Assembly: GCA_945861585.1 (NCBI GenBank)
Contig: CAMAVC010000031.1
Location: 1 to 35,339, forward strand
DNA length: 35,339 bases
Direction of reading: 5' to 3'
From: Planctomicrobium piriforme
Lineage (GTDB): Bacteria; Planctomycetota; Planctomycetia; Pirellulales; UBA1268
Part shown: piece by piece, positions 17,339 through 25,122 of the stretch
How positions within the stretch are numbered: the stretch's first letter is position 1
Layout: every line of letters starts with the position of its first letter
Program-made: the position numbers and the translations under genes
The notes under the pieces: model-generated
What the model was told of the DNA's origin: nothing
The model's database searches: none
What the model saw: only the letters and a program-made list of their open reading frames with translations

Positions 17339-17881
17339 ATGAATCCAGTGTCGACCGGAAGCAGAGAACGGGAATCACGCGGCGGCGATCGAGGCGGGTC
17401 GGGCGAGCGGATGAGCGGCGAGTTTGCCGAAAAGGTGGTCAAGGTTCGCCGCTGCGCCACGGTGGTGAAGGGCGGCCGGCGATTCAGTTTTGCGGGCCTC
17501 GTCGTCGTGGGGAATGGCCGCGGCAAGGTGGGCTGCGGCTACGCCAAGGCCAACGAAGTGCCCCCGGCCGTCGAGAAGGCGATCAAAGACGGCATGAAGA
17601 ATCTCATCGAGGTGCCTGTCGAGGCCGGCACGATTCCGCACCGAGTGGAAGGCACCAGCGGCACGGCGAAGGTGATCCTCCTGCCGGCGAGCCCGGGCAC
17701 CGGCATCATCGCAGGAGCGGCGGTTCGTGCGGTGTGCGAATCGGCAGGCATCCGCGACGTGCTCACCAAGGCCCACGGATCCACCAATCCCGTCAATCTC
17801 GTGAAGGCAGCGCTCGAGGCCCTCAAGCAACTGCGGACGAAGGCCGACGTCGAGCGGCTCCGCGGCGTCTCGCTGTCGTAA
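17339..17881 (+). CDS. rpsE: 30S ribosomal protein S5
   Basis: The 180-residue S5 helps decoding accuracy and mRNA unwinding at the 30S shoulder. A disordered Arg/Ser/Gly-rich N-terminus of about 25 residues precedes the double-stranded RNA-binding part (EKVVKVRRCATVVKGGRRF, VVVGNGRGKVGCGYAKANEV). The C-terminal domain has GTGIIAGAAVRAVCESAGIRDVLTKAHGS. The ATG at 17339 is only two bases from GGGAG, so the in-frame GTG at 17348 may be the real start. Next should come L30, but L15 follows directly. Confidence 0.95.
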   Translation: MNPVSTGSRERESRGGDRGGSGERMSGEFAEKVVKVRRCATVVKGGRRFSFAGLVVVGNGRGKVGCGYAKANEVPPAVEKAIKDGMKNLIEVPVEAGTIPHRVEGTSGTAKVILLPASPGTGIIAGAAVRAVCESAGIRDVLTKAHGSTNPVNLVKAALEALKQLRTKADVERLRGVSLS

Positions 17882-17939
17882 CCCTGCAGAGCATCCATCG
17901 TTCATCACGCCCCTCGAGGGGCTCAGTCGAGGAATCATC

Positions 17940-18443
17940 ATGAAGATCAGCGACGTCAATCGTGGCGTGCACAAAAACAAGAAGCGGATGCGCGTGGGCC
18001 GCGGGCCGGGCTCCGGGAAGGGCCGCACCGCCGGCCGCGGCAACAAGGGCCAGGGGCAGCTTGCCGGCTGGTCGTCGCCGGCGATCTTCGAGGGTGGACG
18101 GATGCCGATCATCCGTCAGATTCCGAAGCGCGGCTTCAACAATCGCCACGGGCTGATCGTCGCGGCGGTCAACGTCGACGATCTCGACGTGTGCTTCGCC
18201 GCCAATGCCGAGGTCACGCCCAAGACGATCAAGGAGGCAGGCCTCGCCAAGGGAATCTGGCACGAGCTCAAGATTCTCGGCGAAGGCAAGCTCTCCAAGG
18301 CGTTGAAGGTTTCCGCGCATCACTTCAGCGCCCAGGCCCGGGAAAAGATCCGGGCAGCGGGTGGGACCGTCACGCAATTGTCCGGTGCGGCCCCCGTGGA
18401 AAAGGGAAAGAAGAAGCCGGCACGGAAAAAGCCGACTGGGTAG
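17940..18443 (+). CDS. rplO: 50S ribosomal protein L15
   Basis: The 167-residue L15 is an assembly protein of the large subunit. The Gly/Arg-rich N-terminal extension (RVGRGPGSGKGRTAGRGNKG) is typical, followed by FEGGRMPIIRQIPKRGFNN and a C-terminal domain ending ARKPIG-like KPARKKPTG. The segment ISALKVSAHHFSAQAREKI-like region (LSKALKVSAHHFSAQAREKI) marks the second domain. It lies 58 bases after S5 with no room for rpmD (L30). The ATG is at 17940. Confidence 0.95.
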   Translation: MKISDVNRGVHKNKKRMRVGRGPGSGKGRTAGRGNKGQGQLAGWSSPAIFEGGRMPIIRQIPKRGFNNRHGLIVAAVNVDDLDVCFAANAEVTPKTIKEAGLAKGIWHELKILGEGKLSKALKVSAHHFSAQAREKIRAAGGTVTQLSGAAPVEKGKKKPARKKPTG

Positions 18444-18498
18444 CGAGGCCGTCGGCGCTGTACGCTGGCGGCATCTGGGCACCAAAGGAGTCGGTCTC

Positions 18499-19860
18499 GT
18501 GCTGGAAAAACTTCGGATCATCTTCACGATCCCCGAACTGCGCCAAAAGATCCTGCTGACGCTCGGCCTGCTGGCGATTTATCGCGTGGGCTGGCAGGTT
18601 CCCCTGCCGATCGTCGATCCCAAGGCGATGACGGCGTTCGCGGAGGAGGCTGGGGGCATCGGCGATCTGCTCAAGACGGTCGCCGTGTTTTCCGCGAGCC
18701 AGTTGTCGCAGGCCACGATCTTCGGGCTCGGGATCATGCCGTACATCTCGGCGTCGATCATCTTTCAGCTCCTGGCCACGGTCTGGCCGCCGCTCGAGCG
18801 GCTGCAGAAGGAGGGGGAGGCGGGCCGCAAGAAGATCAACGAATACACGCGCTACGCCACGGTGGTGATCTGCGTCTTGCAGAGTTGGGCCTACGTGGCA
18901 TTTCTCTCCAGTGCCCGGGTCGGAGAGATGCCTCTCATCCAGTCGAGCTTTCTCGTGGATGGCAGGCTGCCCCTCATCTGGCAGTTCGTGGCCGTGATGA
19001 CGATGACCGCAGGCACGGTGTTCCTCATGTGGCTCGGCGAACAGATCGACGAGTTTGGCATCGGAAACGGCATCAGCCTGCTGATCATGGCGGGCATTCT
19101 CGCGGCGATGCCCAGCGCCCTCGTCGAACTCGGCAGCGACACCAGCTGGGAGCTTGGCGGCGGCGGCGGCAAGCTCGGCATCGAAACGCTGCTCGTGCTC
19201 GCGGCTCTGTTCGTGGGCGTGGTGGCGGGCGTCGTGTTCATGACGCAGGGGCAGCGGCGCATTCCCACGCAGAGCGCCAAGCATGTTCGCGGGCGCCGGG
19301 TCTATGGCGGCACGCGGCAGTATCTTCCGTTGCGGGTCAACCAGGCGGGCGTGATGCCGATCATCTTCGCCAGCTCGCTGCTGCTCTTTCCGCAGATGCT
19401 CTTTCAGTATCTGCACAACGCGAATCCCGGCAGTGCCGTGCTCGGCTCGCTTCACGATTCGTTTACGAGGGGTCAGTCGTTTCTCTACAACGTGCTCTAT
19501 GTCGCCCTGATCTATTTCTTCTGCTACTTCTGGACGGCGATCACCTTCAACCCGAAGGAAATGGCCGACAACCTCAAGAACTTCGGCGCGTTCATCCCGG
19601 GCTATCGACCGGGCAAGCGGACGGCCGATTTTCTGGAGCGCGTGATGGAGCGGATCACCTACGTGGGGGCGGCATTTCTGGCGCTCGTGGCGATCATTCC
19701 CACGATCGTCGGCGGAGCCTTGGGCATTCCCGCCCAGATCGCGAGTTTTTATGGCGGCACGGGGCTGCTCATTGCCGTGAGTGTGGCGTTTGATCTGGTA
19801 CAAAAGATCGACAGCCACCTGGTGATGCGAAATTACACCGGTCTCCTGGAGAAAGCCTGA
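18499..19860 (+). CDS. secY: Protein translocase subunit SecY
   Basis: The 453-residue SecY is the channel subunit of the SecYEG translocase in the inner membrane. It has about ten membrane helices. Recognisable parts are the N-terminal IPELRQKILLTLGLLAIYRVGWQVPLP, the plug region ending FSASQLSQATIFGLGIMPYISASI, EFGIGNGISLLI, and ERVMERITYVGAAFLALVAI near the end. The start is the GTG at 18499, which has AGGAG (18486-18490) eight bases upstream; the open frame begins earlier inside rplO. SecE and SecG are elsewhere. Confidence 0.95.
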   Translation: MLEKLRIIFTIPELRQKILLTLGLLAIYRVGWQVPLPIVDPKAMTAFAEEAGGIGDLLKTVAVFSASQLSQATIFGLGIMPYISASIIFQLLATVWPPLERLQKEGEAGRKKINEYTRYATVVICVLQSWAYVAFLSSARVGEMPLIQSSFLVDGRLPLIWQFVAVMTMTAGTVFLMWLGEQIDEFGIGNGISLLIMAGILAAMPSALVELGSDTSWELGGGGGKLGIETLLVLAALFVGVVAGVVFMTQGQRRIPTQSAKHVRGRRVYGGTRQYLPLRVNQAGVMPIIFASSLLLFPQMLFQYLHNANPGSAVLGSLHDSFTRGQSFLYNVLYVALIYFFCYFWTAITFNPKEMADNLKNFGAFIPGYRPGKRTADFLERVMERITYVGAAFLALVAIIPTIVGGALGIPAQIASFYGGTGLLIAVSVAFDLVQKIDSHLVMRNYTGLLEKA

Positions 19861-19956
19861 TCGGACAGGCCAGCGCGGTGGCCGAGGAACTGGCTCCCGC
19901 GGGAGCGTGCGTGCCATCCGCCGTTCCGCTGCCGCATCCGTTCCCGCGGACGTCTC

Positions 19957-20571
19957 ATGCGGATCATCCTCATCGGACCGCCCGGCGCTGGAAAAGGCAC
20001 GCAGTGCCAGAAACTGGTCGAGCACCTGCGGGTGCCCCATCTGTCGACCGGTGAAATGCTGCGGGCCGCGGTGCGGGCCGGCACGCCCGAGGGCGTGCAG
20101 GCGGCCGCCTCCATGGAGCAAGGCCAACTCGTTCCCGATCCGATCATTCTCGGGATGGTCACCAAGCGGCTGGAGGCAGCCGATTGCCGTGACGGCTGCC
20201 TGCTCGACGGATTTCCCCGCACCCTGCCGCAGGCGGCCACCCTCGACGAACTTCTCGAGCGGCAGGCGATGAGCGTTGACGGGGTGATCGAATTGGCGGT
20301 GCCGCGGGACGAACTCGTCCGGCGGATGCTCGCCAGGAAGCGAGCCGACGACAATCCGGAGATCTTCGCCAAGCGGATCGCCAGCTTCGAGGTGCAGACC
20401 GCGCCGCTGCTCGACTATTACCATCGGCAGGGAAAGCTCGCGAGCGTCGACGGGCTCGGTACGGCCGACGAGATTTTCGAGCGTGTGCAGGCGGCGCTCG
20501 AACGCTTCGCGCGTGATCGGCACGTGCGGGCGCGCCAGGGGCGTCGCGACCCGCCGTGGCCCGAGGTATAA
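19957..20571 (+). CDS. adk: Adenylate kinase, short form without LID
   Basis: The 204-residue kinase makes 2 ADP from ATP and AMP. It has the P-loop GPPGAGKGT (8-16), STGEMLR at the AMP site and LLDGFPRTLPQA with the conserved Asp-Gly-Phe-Pro-Arg. After RRMLARKRADDNPEIFAKRI the long LID domain, with or without zinc cysteines, is missing, so this is the short type. A Arg-rich C-terminal stretch of about 20 residues follows the fold. It sits between secY and map as in many spc operons. The promoter-like TATAAT at 20567 lies at its 3' end. Confidence 0.92.
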   Translation: MRIILIGPPGAGKGTQCQKLVEHLRVPHLSTGEMLRAAVRAGTPEGVQAAASMEQGQLVPDPIILGMVTKRLEAADCRDGCLLDGFPRTLPQAATLDELLERQAMSVDGVIELAVPRDELVRRMLARKRADDNPEIFAKRIASFEVQTAPLLDYYHRQGKLASVDGLGTADEIFERVQAALERFARDRHVRARQGRRDPPWPEV

Positions 20572-20572
20572 T
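20567..20572 (+). promoter_or_regulatory. Candidate -10 box upstream of map
   Basis: TATAAT overlaps the adk stop. A start near 20579 would give a 40-base leader for the map GTG at 20619. No clear -35 is seen 17 bases upstream, so this is a weak internal promoter candidate. Confidence 0.3.
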
Positions 20573-20618
20573 CTGCAGCCTGGATTCCCGCTCCTTTTCG
20601 CCTTCAGGTGACTGCCCG

Positions 20619-21419
20619 GTGGTTAATCTTCGTTCTGTCCGCGAGATCGCGGCGATGCGTCGCTCGGGCCTCGTGGTCTGGGGCGCCCATCAGCTGGTGT
20701 CGTCTCTCGTCCGGCCGGGAATCAACACGGCCGACATCGACCGCGCCATCGAGGGCTTTTTCGCCCAGCACGGCGCGGTGCCGCTGTTCAAGGGCGTGCC
20801 GGGGAAGGTGCCATTTCCGGCCGTCTGCTGCACGTCGGTCAACGACGAGGTGGTGCACGGCATTCCGGGGGCACGCGTGCTCGTGGCGGGCGACGTCGTG
20901 AGCGTCGACACCGGCTGCAGCGTGGATGGCTGGTGTGGCGACTCGGCCGTGACCTACGCGGTGGGGCCGATCGCCCCGGAAACACAACGCCTGCTCGACT
21001 GCACCGCCGGTGTGCTGGCGCTCGCAATCGAGCTGATGGGCGTGCGAAACCGGTGGAGCGACGTCGCCACGGAGATGGCGAAGTATGTTCGCGACCACGG
21101 GTTTTCGGTCGTCGAGAACTTCGTCGGCCACGGCATCGGCCGGAAGATGCACGAGGATCCGCAGGTGCCGAATTTCTGCACCCCTGCCTTTCGGCGGAAT
21201 CACGACTTCGAACTGGAGCCGGGCCTTGTGATCGCGGTCGAGCCGATGGTGAACATGGGCTCGAAAAAGGTGCGGGCACTCCCGGATCACTGGACCCAGG
21301 CCACGCTCGACGGCCGGCCGAGCGCCCATTTCGAGCACACGGTGGCGATCACCGAGGCCGGACCGGTCGTTTTGACGGCCGCCCCGGCCGTTGGAGAGAC
21401 GGTCGGCAGCGCCGCCTGA
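20619..21419 (+). CDS. map: Type I methionine aminopeptidase
   Basis: The 266-residue enzyme removes the initiator Met from nascent proteins. All five metal ligands of the pita-bread fold are visible: D97 in VSVDTGC, D108 in GDSAVTY, H171 in GHGIGRKMHEDP, E208 in VAVEPM and E239 in FEHTV; H80 is the substrate-side His. The start is the GTG at 20619 with AGGTGA about eight bases upstream; the open frame extends upstream into adk. The gene normally precedes infA and rpmJ; infA is missing here. Confidence 0.95.
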   Translation: MVNLRSVREIAAMRRSGLVVWGAHQLVSSLVRPGINTADIDRAIEGFFAQHGAVPLFKGVPGKVPFPAVCCTSVNDEVVHGIPGARVLVAGDVVSVDTGCSVDGWCGDSAVTYAVGPIAPETQRLLDCTAGVLALAIELMGVRNRWSDVATEMAKYVRDHGFSVVENFVGHGIGRKMHEDPQVPNFCTPAFRRNHDFELEPGLVIAVEPMVNMGSKKVRALPDHWTQATLDGRPSAHFEHTVAITEAGPVVLTAAPAVGETVGSAA

Positions 21420-21470
21420 GGGCCTGCATGGACCGTGGGAGCGGAAAATTCCGGGCCTCACGCCACCCCC

Positions 21471-21499
21471 TTGGAACCGCCTCGACCGCTTCCTATACT
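21471..21499 (+). promoter_or_regulatory. Candidate promoter for rpmJ and the alpha genes
   Basis: TTGGAA (21471-21476) and TATACT (21494-21499) are separated by 17 bases, close to the sigma-70 consensus. Start is expected near 21506, about 60 bases before rpmJ. It lies in the 147-base map-rpmJ gap and could drive rpmJ, rpsM, rpsK, rpsD, rpoA and rplQ apart from the upstream genes. Confidence 0.55.
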
Positions 21500-21566
21500 C
21501 CGAGGCTCCCCGTTCGTCTCCCCTGTTCCTGTGAAGGCGTGGTCGGCAGTCACCACGGACTCGCGT

Positions 21567-21680
21567 ATGAAGGTTCGCGCCAGCGTCCGTCGCATGTGTG
21601 AAAAGTGCAAGATCGTGCGACGCCGCGGCGTCGTGTTCGTCGTGTGCGCCGACCCCCGTCACAAGCAACGGCAGGGGTGA
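21567..21680 (+). CDS. rpmJ: 50S ribosomal protein L36, zinc type
   Basis: The 37-residue L36 starts [20 protein letters not shown] and ends in a single zinc-ribbon: C11, C14, C27 and H32 are the ligands. It is the C+ form that binds near the base of the L7/L12 stalk. The start ATG is at 21567; the open frame extends upstream but is not supported before this Met. No strong Shine-Dalgarno is seen. It precedes S13, as in many bacteria. Confidence 0.93.
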   Translation: MKVRASVRRMCEKCKIVRRRGVVFVVCADPRHKQRQG

Positions 21681-21802
21681 TGATCGGCCGATCGGCGCCT
21701 CGCAAGCGGCAGACACGATCGGGCTCACGATCCAGTGGCCCCGTCGTTGCTCCCGGATCCATTCGGTTCACCGTGCATTCCTGACCCCAGCGGATTTCAT
21801 CC

Positions 21803-22186
21803 ATGCCCCGTCTCCTCGGCGTCGACCTTCCCTCGGAAAAGAAGACCATCTTTTCCCTGCAGTATTTGTACGGCGTCGGCCCCCGCGTGGCCCGCGAACT
21901 GTGCCACAAGGCCGGCGTCGATCCCGAGGGCGTCGCCCGTAATCTGCACGAGGACGAGCTCGCCCGGCTGGCCGCCCTGATGGACAAAGACTATGCCGTC
22001 GAGGGGCAGTTGCGTCGCCAGGTGTCGCAAAACATCTCGCGTCTCAAGGACATCGGCAGTTACCGCGGACTGCGGCACCGCCGAGGCCTGCCTGTCCGTG
22101 GCCAGCGCACCCGGACCAACGCCCGCACGCGCAAGGGCCCGAAGAAGACCGTTGCAGGCAAGAAGGGCGTGAAGGATCTCAAGTAA
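21803..22186 (+). CDS. rpsM: 30S ribosomal protein S13
   Basis: The 127-residue S13 sits at the top of the 30S head and contacts the P-site tRNA and 50S bridges. The pattern PRLLGVDLPSEKKTIFSLQYLYGVG, the helix-two-turns-helix part, then ISRLKDIGSYRGLRHRRGLPVRGQRTRTNARTRKGPKKT is fully typical. A short basic tail follows. It lies 122 bases after L36, in a spacer with a GATCGGCCGATC palindrome at 21682-21693 and no ORF. Confidence 0.97.
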   Translation: MPRLLGVDLPSEKKTIFSLQYLYGVGPRVARELCHKAGVDPEGVARNLHEDELARLAALMDKDYAVEGQLRRQVSQNISRLKDIGSYRGLRHRRGLPVRGQRTRTNARTRKGPKKTVAGKKGVKDLK

Positions 22187-22222
22187 CGTCGGCCCGCCGA
22201 CGGCACACACACGAGCACGGAT

Positions 22223-22603
22223 ATGTCAACCAAGACGACAAAGACCAAAAAGAAGAGCGTGACGGCGGGCATCGCCTATATCGTGGCGAGCTTCAACAAC
22301 ACGACCGTCACGATCACCGACACCCGGGGCGACACGCTCTGTTGGGCGAGCGGTGGCACCTGTGGTTTCAAGGGAAGCCGAAAAGGCACGCCCTTCGCGG
22401 GCCAATGTGCGGCCCAGCAGGCCGCCGAGAAGGCCGCCAAGTATGGCGTGAAGGAGCTCGAAGTGCGGGTGCGTGGCCCGGGAAGCGGTCGCGAAAGCGC
22501 GATCACGGCCCTGCAGGCCGCCGGCATGAACGTGAAGAGCATCGAGGATATCACGCCGCTGCCCCACAACGGCTGCCGCCCGCCAAAGAAGCGTCGCGTG
22601 TAG
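22223..22603 (+). CDS. rpsK: 30S ribosomal protein S11
   Basis: The 126-residue S11 forms part of the 30S platform and the mRNA exit. The conserved segments are [43 protein letters not shown] [37 protein letters not shown] and the C-terminal [19 protein letters not shown] short basic N-terminus ([12 protein letters not shown]) precedes it. It stands between S13 and S4. Confidence 0.97.
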   Translation: MSTKTTKTKKKSVTAGIAYIVASFNNTTVTITDTRGDTLCWASGGTCGFKGSRKGTPFAGQCAAQQAAEKAAKYGVKELEVRVRGPGSGRESAITALQAAGMNVKSIEDITPLPHNGCRPPKKRRV

Positions 22604-22673
22604 GTCGCGGCCGGCCCGTCACAACACCCCCTCATCACGAGCATTTCGCAGAATACGGAAGTAACAAGGAACC

Positions 22674-23300
22674 ATGGGACGTATCACCGGACCTGTCTGC
22701 CGCCTTTGCCGTCGCGACGGCCTCAAGCTGTTTCTCAAGGGGAGCCGCTGCGACACCCCGAAATGTGCCTTCGAGCGTCGTGCCACGCCCCCTGGCATGG
22801 TGCAGAAGCGGCGCAGCAAGCCCACCGACTACGGCCTGCACCTTCGTGAAAAGCAGAAGGTCAAGCATTATTACGGCGTGCTCGAGCGGCAGTTTCGCAC
22901 CTACTTCGCCCGGGCCGAGCGCGGCACCGGCAACACCGGCGAGACACTCATGCAGCTGCTCGAGCGGCGGCTCGACAACGTCGTGCATCGCATGGGATTC
23001 GCGGCGTCGCGGTCGGCGGCGCGGCAGGCTGTCATGCACGGCCACATCACGGTCAACGGCCGGCGGCTCGACGTGCCGAGCTATCTCGTGAAGGCCGGCG
23101 ATCTCATTCGTGTGAAGAATCGATCCAAGAGCCTGCAGCTGGTGCATGCGGCCCTCTCCGATGTGCGGCGGGATGTCCCCGAGTTTCTGTCTCGTGTCGA
23201 CGGGCCGATTCCAGAGGGGCGTGTGGATCGTTTGCCGAGCGCCGAAGACGTGTCGATCCCGGTCCAGGCGAATCTGATCATCGAATTGTGTTCGAAGTGA
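22674..23300 (+). CDS. rpsD: 30S ribosomal protein S4, zinc type
   Basis: The 208-residue S4 starts 16S assembly and in Escherichia coli represses the alpha operon. The N-terminus has four cysteines (C9, C12, C26, C31) of the zinc-binding form, then AFERRATPPGMVQKRRSKPTDYGLHLREKQKVKHYYGVLERQF. The S4 RNA-binding domain follows (LERRLDNVVHRMGFAASRSAARQAVMHGHITVNGRRLDVPSYLVKAGD). The ATG has AAGGA at 22667-22671. It precedes rpoA as in most bacteria. Confidence 0.97.
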   Translation: MGRITGPVCRLCRRDGLKLFLKGSRCDTPKCAFERRATPPGMVQKRRSKPTDYGLHLREKQKVKHYYGVLERQFRTYFARAERGTGNTGETLMQLLERRLDNVVHRMGFAASRSAARQAVMHGHITVNGRRLDVPSYLVKAGDLIRVKNRSKSLQLVHAALSDVRRDVPEFLSRVDGPIPEGRVDRLPSAEDVSIPVQANLIIELCSK

Positions 23301-23350
23301 CCGAGGCGCCCAGGCGCTGGTCGAGCAACCACTGAACGAAGGAGCCTTTC

Positions 23351-24340
23351 ATGCACATCCGTTGGCGCGGCCTCGAGCTGCCCGGTTCGGTTACCGCCGA
23401 TTCCAAGTCGCTGTCGTCCACGTACGGCAAGTTCATGGCCGAGCCCTTCGAGCGCGGGTTTGGCACGACCGTCGGCAACAGCCTGCGGCGCGTGCTCCTC
23501 TCGAGCCTCGAGGGAAGCGCCGTCACCCAGATCAAGGTTGGTGGGGCGCTCCACGAATTCACGACGATCAAGGGCGTGCTCGAAGACATCACGGACATCG
23601 TCTTGGCCATCAAGAGCCTCGTCGTGAAGAACCACAGCGACTCCACCCGTGTCATCCGTGTCGAGAAGAGCACGAAGGGGCCGGTGACGGGGGCCGACAT
23701 TCAGACCGACGACGCCGTCGAGATCGTGAACAAGGACCTCGTTTTGGCCACGCTGACCGACGACGTTCCCTTCGAGCTGGAGATGGTGGTGGAAAACGGC
23801 CGTGGCTACGTGCCGGCGAGCGAGCACAGCCCCGAGGCGCAGGAGATCGGCATCATTCCGGTCGATGCCGTCTTCAGCCCGGTGACCCGCGTGCGGTACG
23901 AGGTCGAGGAGACCCGTGTCGGCCAAAAGACGAACTACGACAAGCTGACGATGGAGATCTGGACCGACGGCACCGTGACGCCCGAGATGGCGCTCGTCGA
24001 GGCCGCCAAGATTCTCCGCAAGCACCTCAATCCGTTCGTCGGCTATGCCAAGCCTGGCCCCGCGGTGAATCTCCCCGCGTTCGCCAACGTGCTCTCGATC
24101 GAGGCTCCGCTCGAGAGCCGGCTCGGGATGGTGGTGTCGGATCTCAAGTTGTCGTTGCGTGCCAACAACTGCCTGCACGAGGAGGGGATTCAAACGCTCC
24201 GTGACCTCGTGTCGCGCACGCGTGAGGAATTGCTCGAGGTTCGTAACTTCGGTGAGACGACCCTTCAGGAGATCGAGGAGAAACTGCAGGAGCACGGCCT
24301 CCGGCTTGGAATGCCGGTGGCCTCCGCGGCCGACGCTTGA
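23351..24340 (+). CDS. rpoA: RNA polymerase alpha subunit
   Basis: The 329-residue alpha subunit nucleates core polymerase assembly and carries the C-terminal domain that binds UP elements and activators. The N-terminal dimerisation part shows [29 protein letters not shown], and the assembly part has [15 protein letters not shown]. The C-terminal domain (about 255-320) has [20 protein letters not shown] [50 protein letters not shown] at about 23339-23344 precedes the ATG. Length is normal. Confidence 0.97.
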   Translation: MHIRWRGLELPGSVTADSKSLSSTYGKFMAEPFERGFGTTVGNSLRRVLLSSLEGSAVTQIKVGGALHEFTTIKGVLEDITDIVLAIKSLVVKNHSDSTRVIRVEKSTKGPVTGADIQTDDAVEIVNKDLVLATLTDDVPFELEMVVENGRGYVPASEHSPEAQEIGIIPVDAVFSPVTRVRYEVEETRVGQKTNYDKLTMEIWTDGTVTPEMALVEAAKILRKHLNPFVGYAKPGPAVNLPAFANVLSIEAPLESRLGMVVSDLKLSLRANNCLHEEGIQTLRDLVSRTREELLEVRNFGETTLQEIEEKLQEHGLRLGMPVASAADA

Positions 24341-24353
24341 TCTGGTTTGTCAC

Positions 24354-24370
24354 GTCCGCTGCCAGCGGAC
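24354..24370. other. Perfect 7-bp hairpin between rpoA and rplQ
   Basis: GTCCGCT and AGCGGAC pair perfectly around a three-base loop, 14 bases after the rpoA stop. No T-tract follows directly, so it may be an mRNA-processing or stabilising hairpin. The remaining 54 bases before rplQ are unusually T-rich for this genome. Confidence 0.4.
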
Positions 24371-24424
24371 AGAGTTCACTTCCCAAATCGATATCACTCG
24401 CGTTTCGTTTTCAGGATTCTTTTC

Positions 24425-25021
24425 ATGCGCCATCGTCGTAAAGGCCGCGTGCTCGGCCGCAGTCCCTCGCACCAGAGGGCGCTCCTCCGCAATCTCGCCT
24501 CGGCTCTCATGCTCACCGAGCGGGAGGTCGACGTCGACGAGGTCGGGGCTCCCGCCACTCCGGGCCGCATCATCACCACCGTCGCCAAGGCGAAGGAGGT
24601 GCGGCCGCTCGTGGAGCGCTGCATCACGATCGCCAAGCGTGGTCTGGTCGCCTCCGAACGGGCCCGGGAATTCGCCACCACGGCCGACCGTGACTCGGCA
24701 GACTGGAAAAAATGGCGGCAGGGTGAACAGTGGCAGAGGTGGGCTGCCGCGTCGGCGCCGGCGGTGACCGCCCGGCGGCGGGTGGTGACGCTGCTCGGAG
24801 ACAAGCAGGCAGCCCGCGTGTTGTTCGAAAAGATCGCCCCTCGGTTTGTCGATCGGCCCGGCGGTTACACGCGGATTTTGAAACTGGCCACCCCGCGGCT
24901 CGGCGATGCCGGCCCCCGGGCCGTGCTGGAATTCGTGGGCGGCGACATCGGTGCCGACCGGTCTCCGGCCCCGAAGGTGGAGGCTGCCCGGCCCCGGCGG
25001 GCGTCGAAAGCCCGCGGCTGA
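24425..25021 (+). CDS. rplQ: 50S ribosomal protein L17 with insertion
   Basis: L17 sits near the tunnel exit. The N-terminal half is normal: MRHRRKGRVLGRSPSHQRALLRNLASAL and the following TVAKAKEVRPLVERCITIAKRG. The core resumes at RRRVVTLLGDKQAARVLFEKIAPRFVDRPGGYTRILK and closes at AVLEFVGG. Between about residues 75 and 116 there is an extra segment with several Trp (WKKWRQGEQWQRW), and a basic tail of about 25 residues ends it. The product is 198 residues, against the usual 115-130. It appears to be the last ribosomal gene here. Confidence 0.94.
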   Translation: MRHRRKGRVLGRSPSHQRALLRNLASALMLTEREVDVDEVGAPATPGRIITTVAKAKEVRPLVERCITIAKRGLVASERAREFATTADRDSADWKKWRQGEQWQRWAAASAPAVTARRRVVTLLGDKQAARVLFEKIAPRFVDRPGGYTRILKLATPRLGDAGPRAVLEFVGGDIGADRSPAPKVEAARPRRASKARG

Positions 25022-25066
25022 GGCAGGGCCGGAGGTCGCGGAATAGGCCCGGCATCCGGCCACGAA

Positions 25067-25072
25067 TAGAAT
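25067..25072 (+). promoter_or_regulatory. Candidate -10 box for the DUF1549/DUF1501 pair
   Basis: TAGAAT lies in the 101-base gap after rplQ. A start near 25079 would leave about 44 bases before the ATG at 25123. No convincing -35 is seen, so read-through from the ribosomal genes is also possible. Confidence 0.25.
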
Positions 25073-25122
25073 GTCCGTCGGCGGTCGATCGGCCGGTGGG
25101 CATCTACGAGGGCTGCGGATTC

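Noticed and set aside
18370..20523. 717-codon minus-strand ORF over secY and adk
   Set aside because: His/Arg-rich shadow of two well-recognised sense genes, with no family signature.
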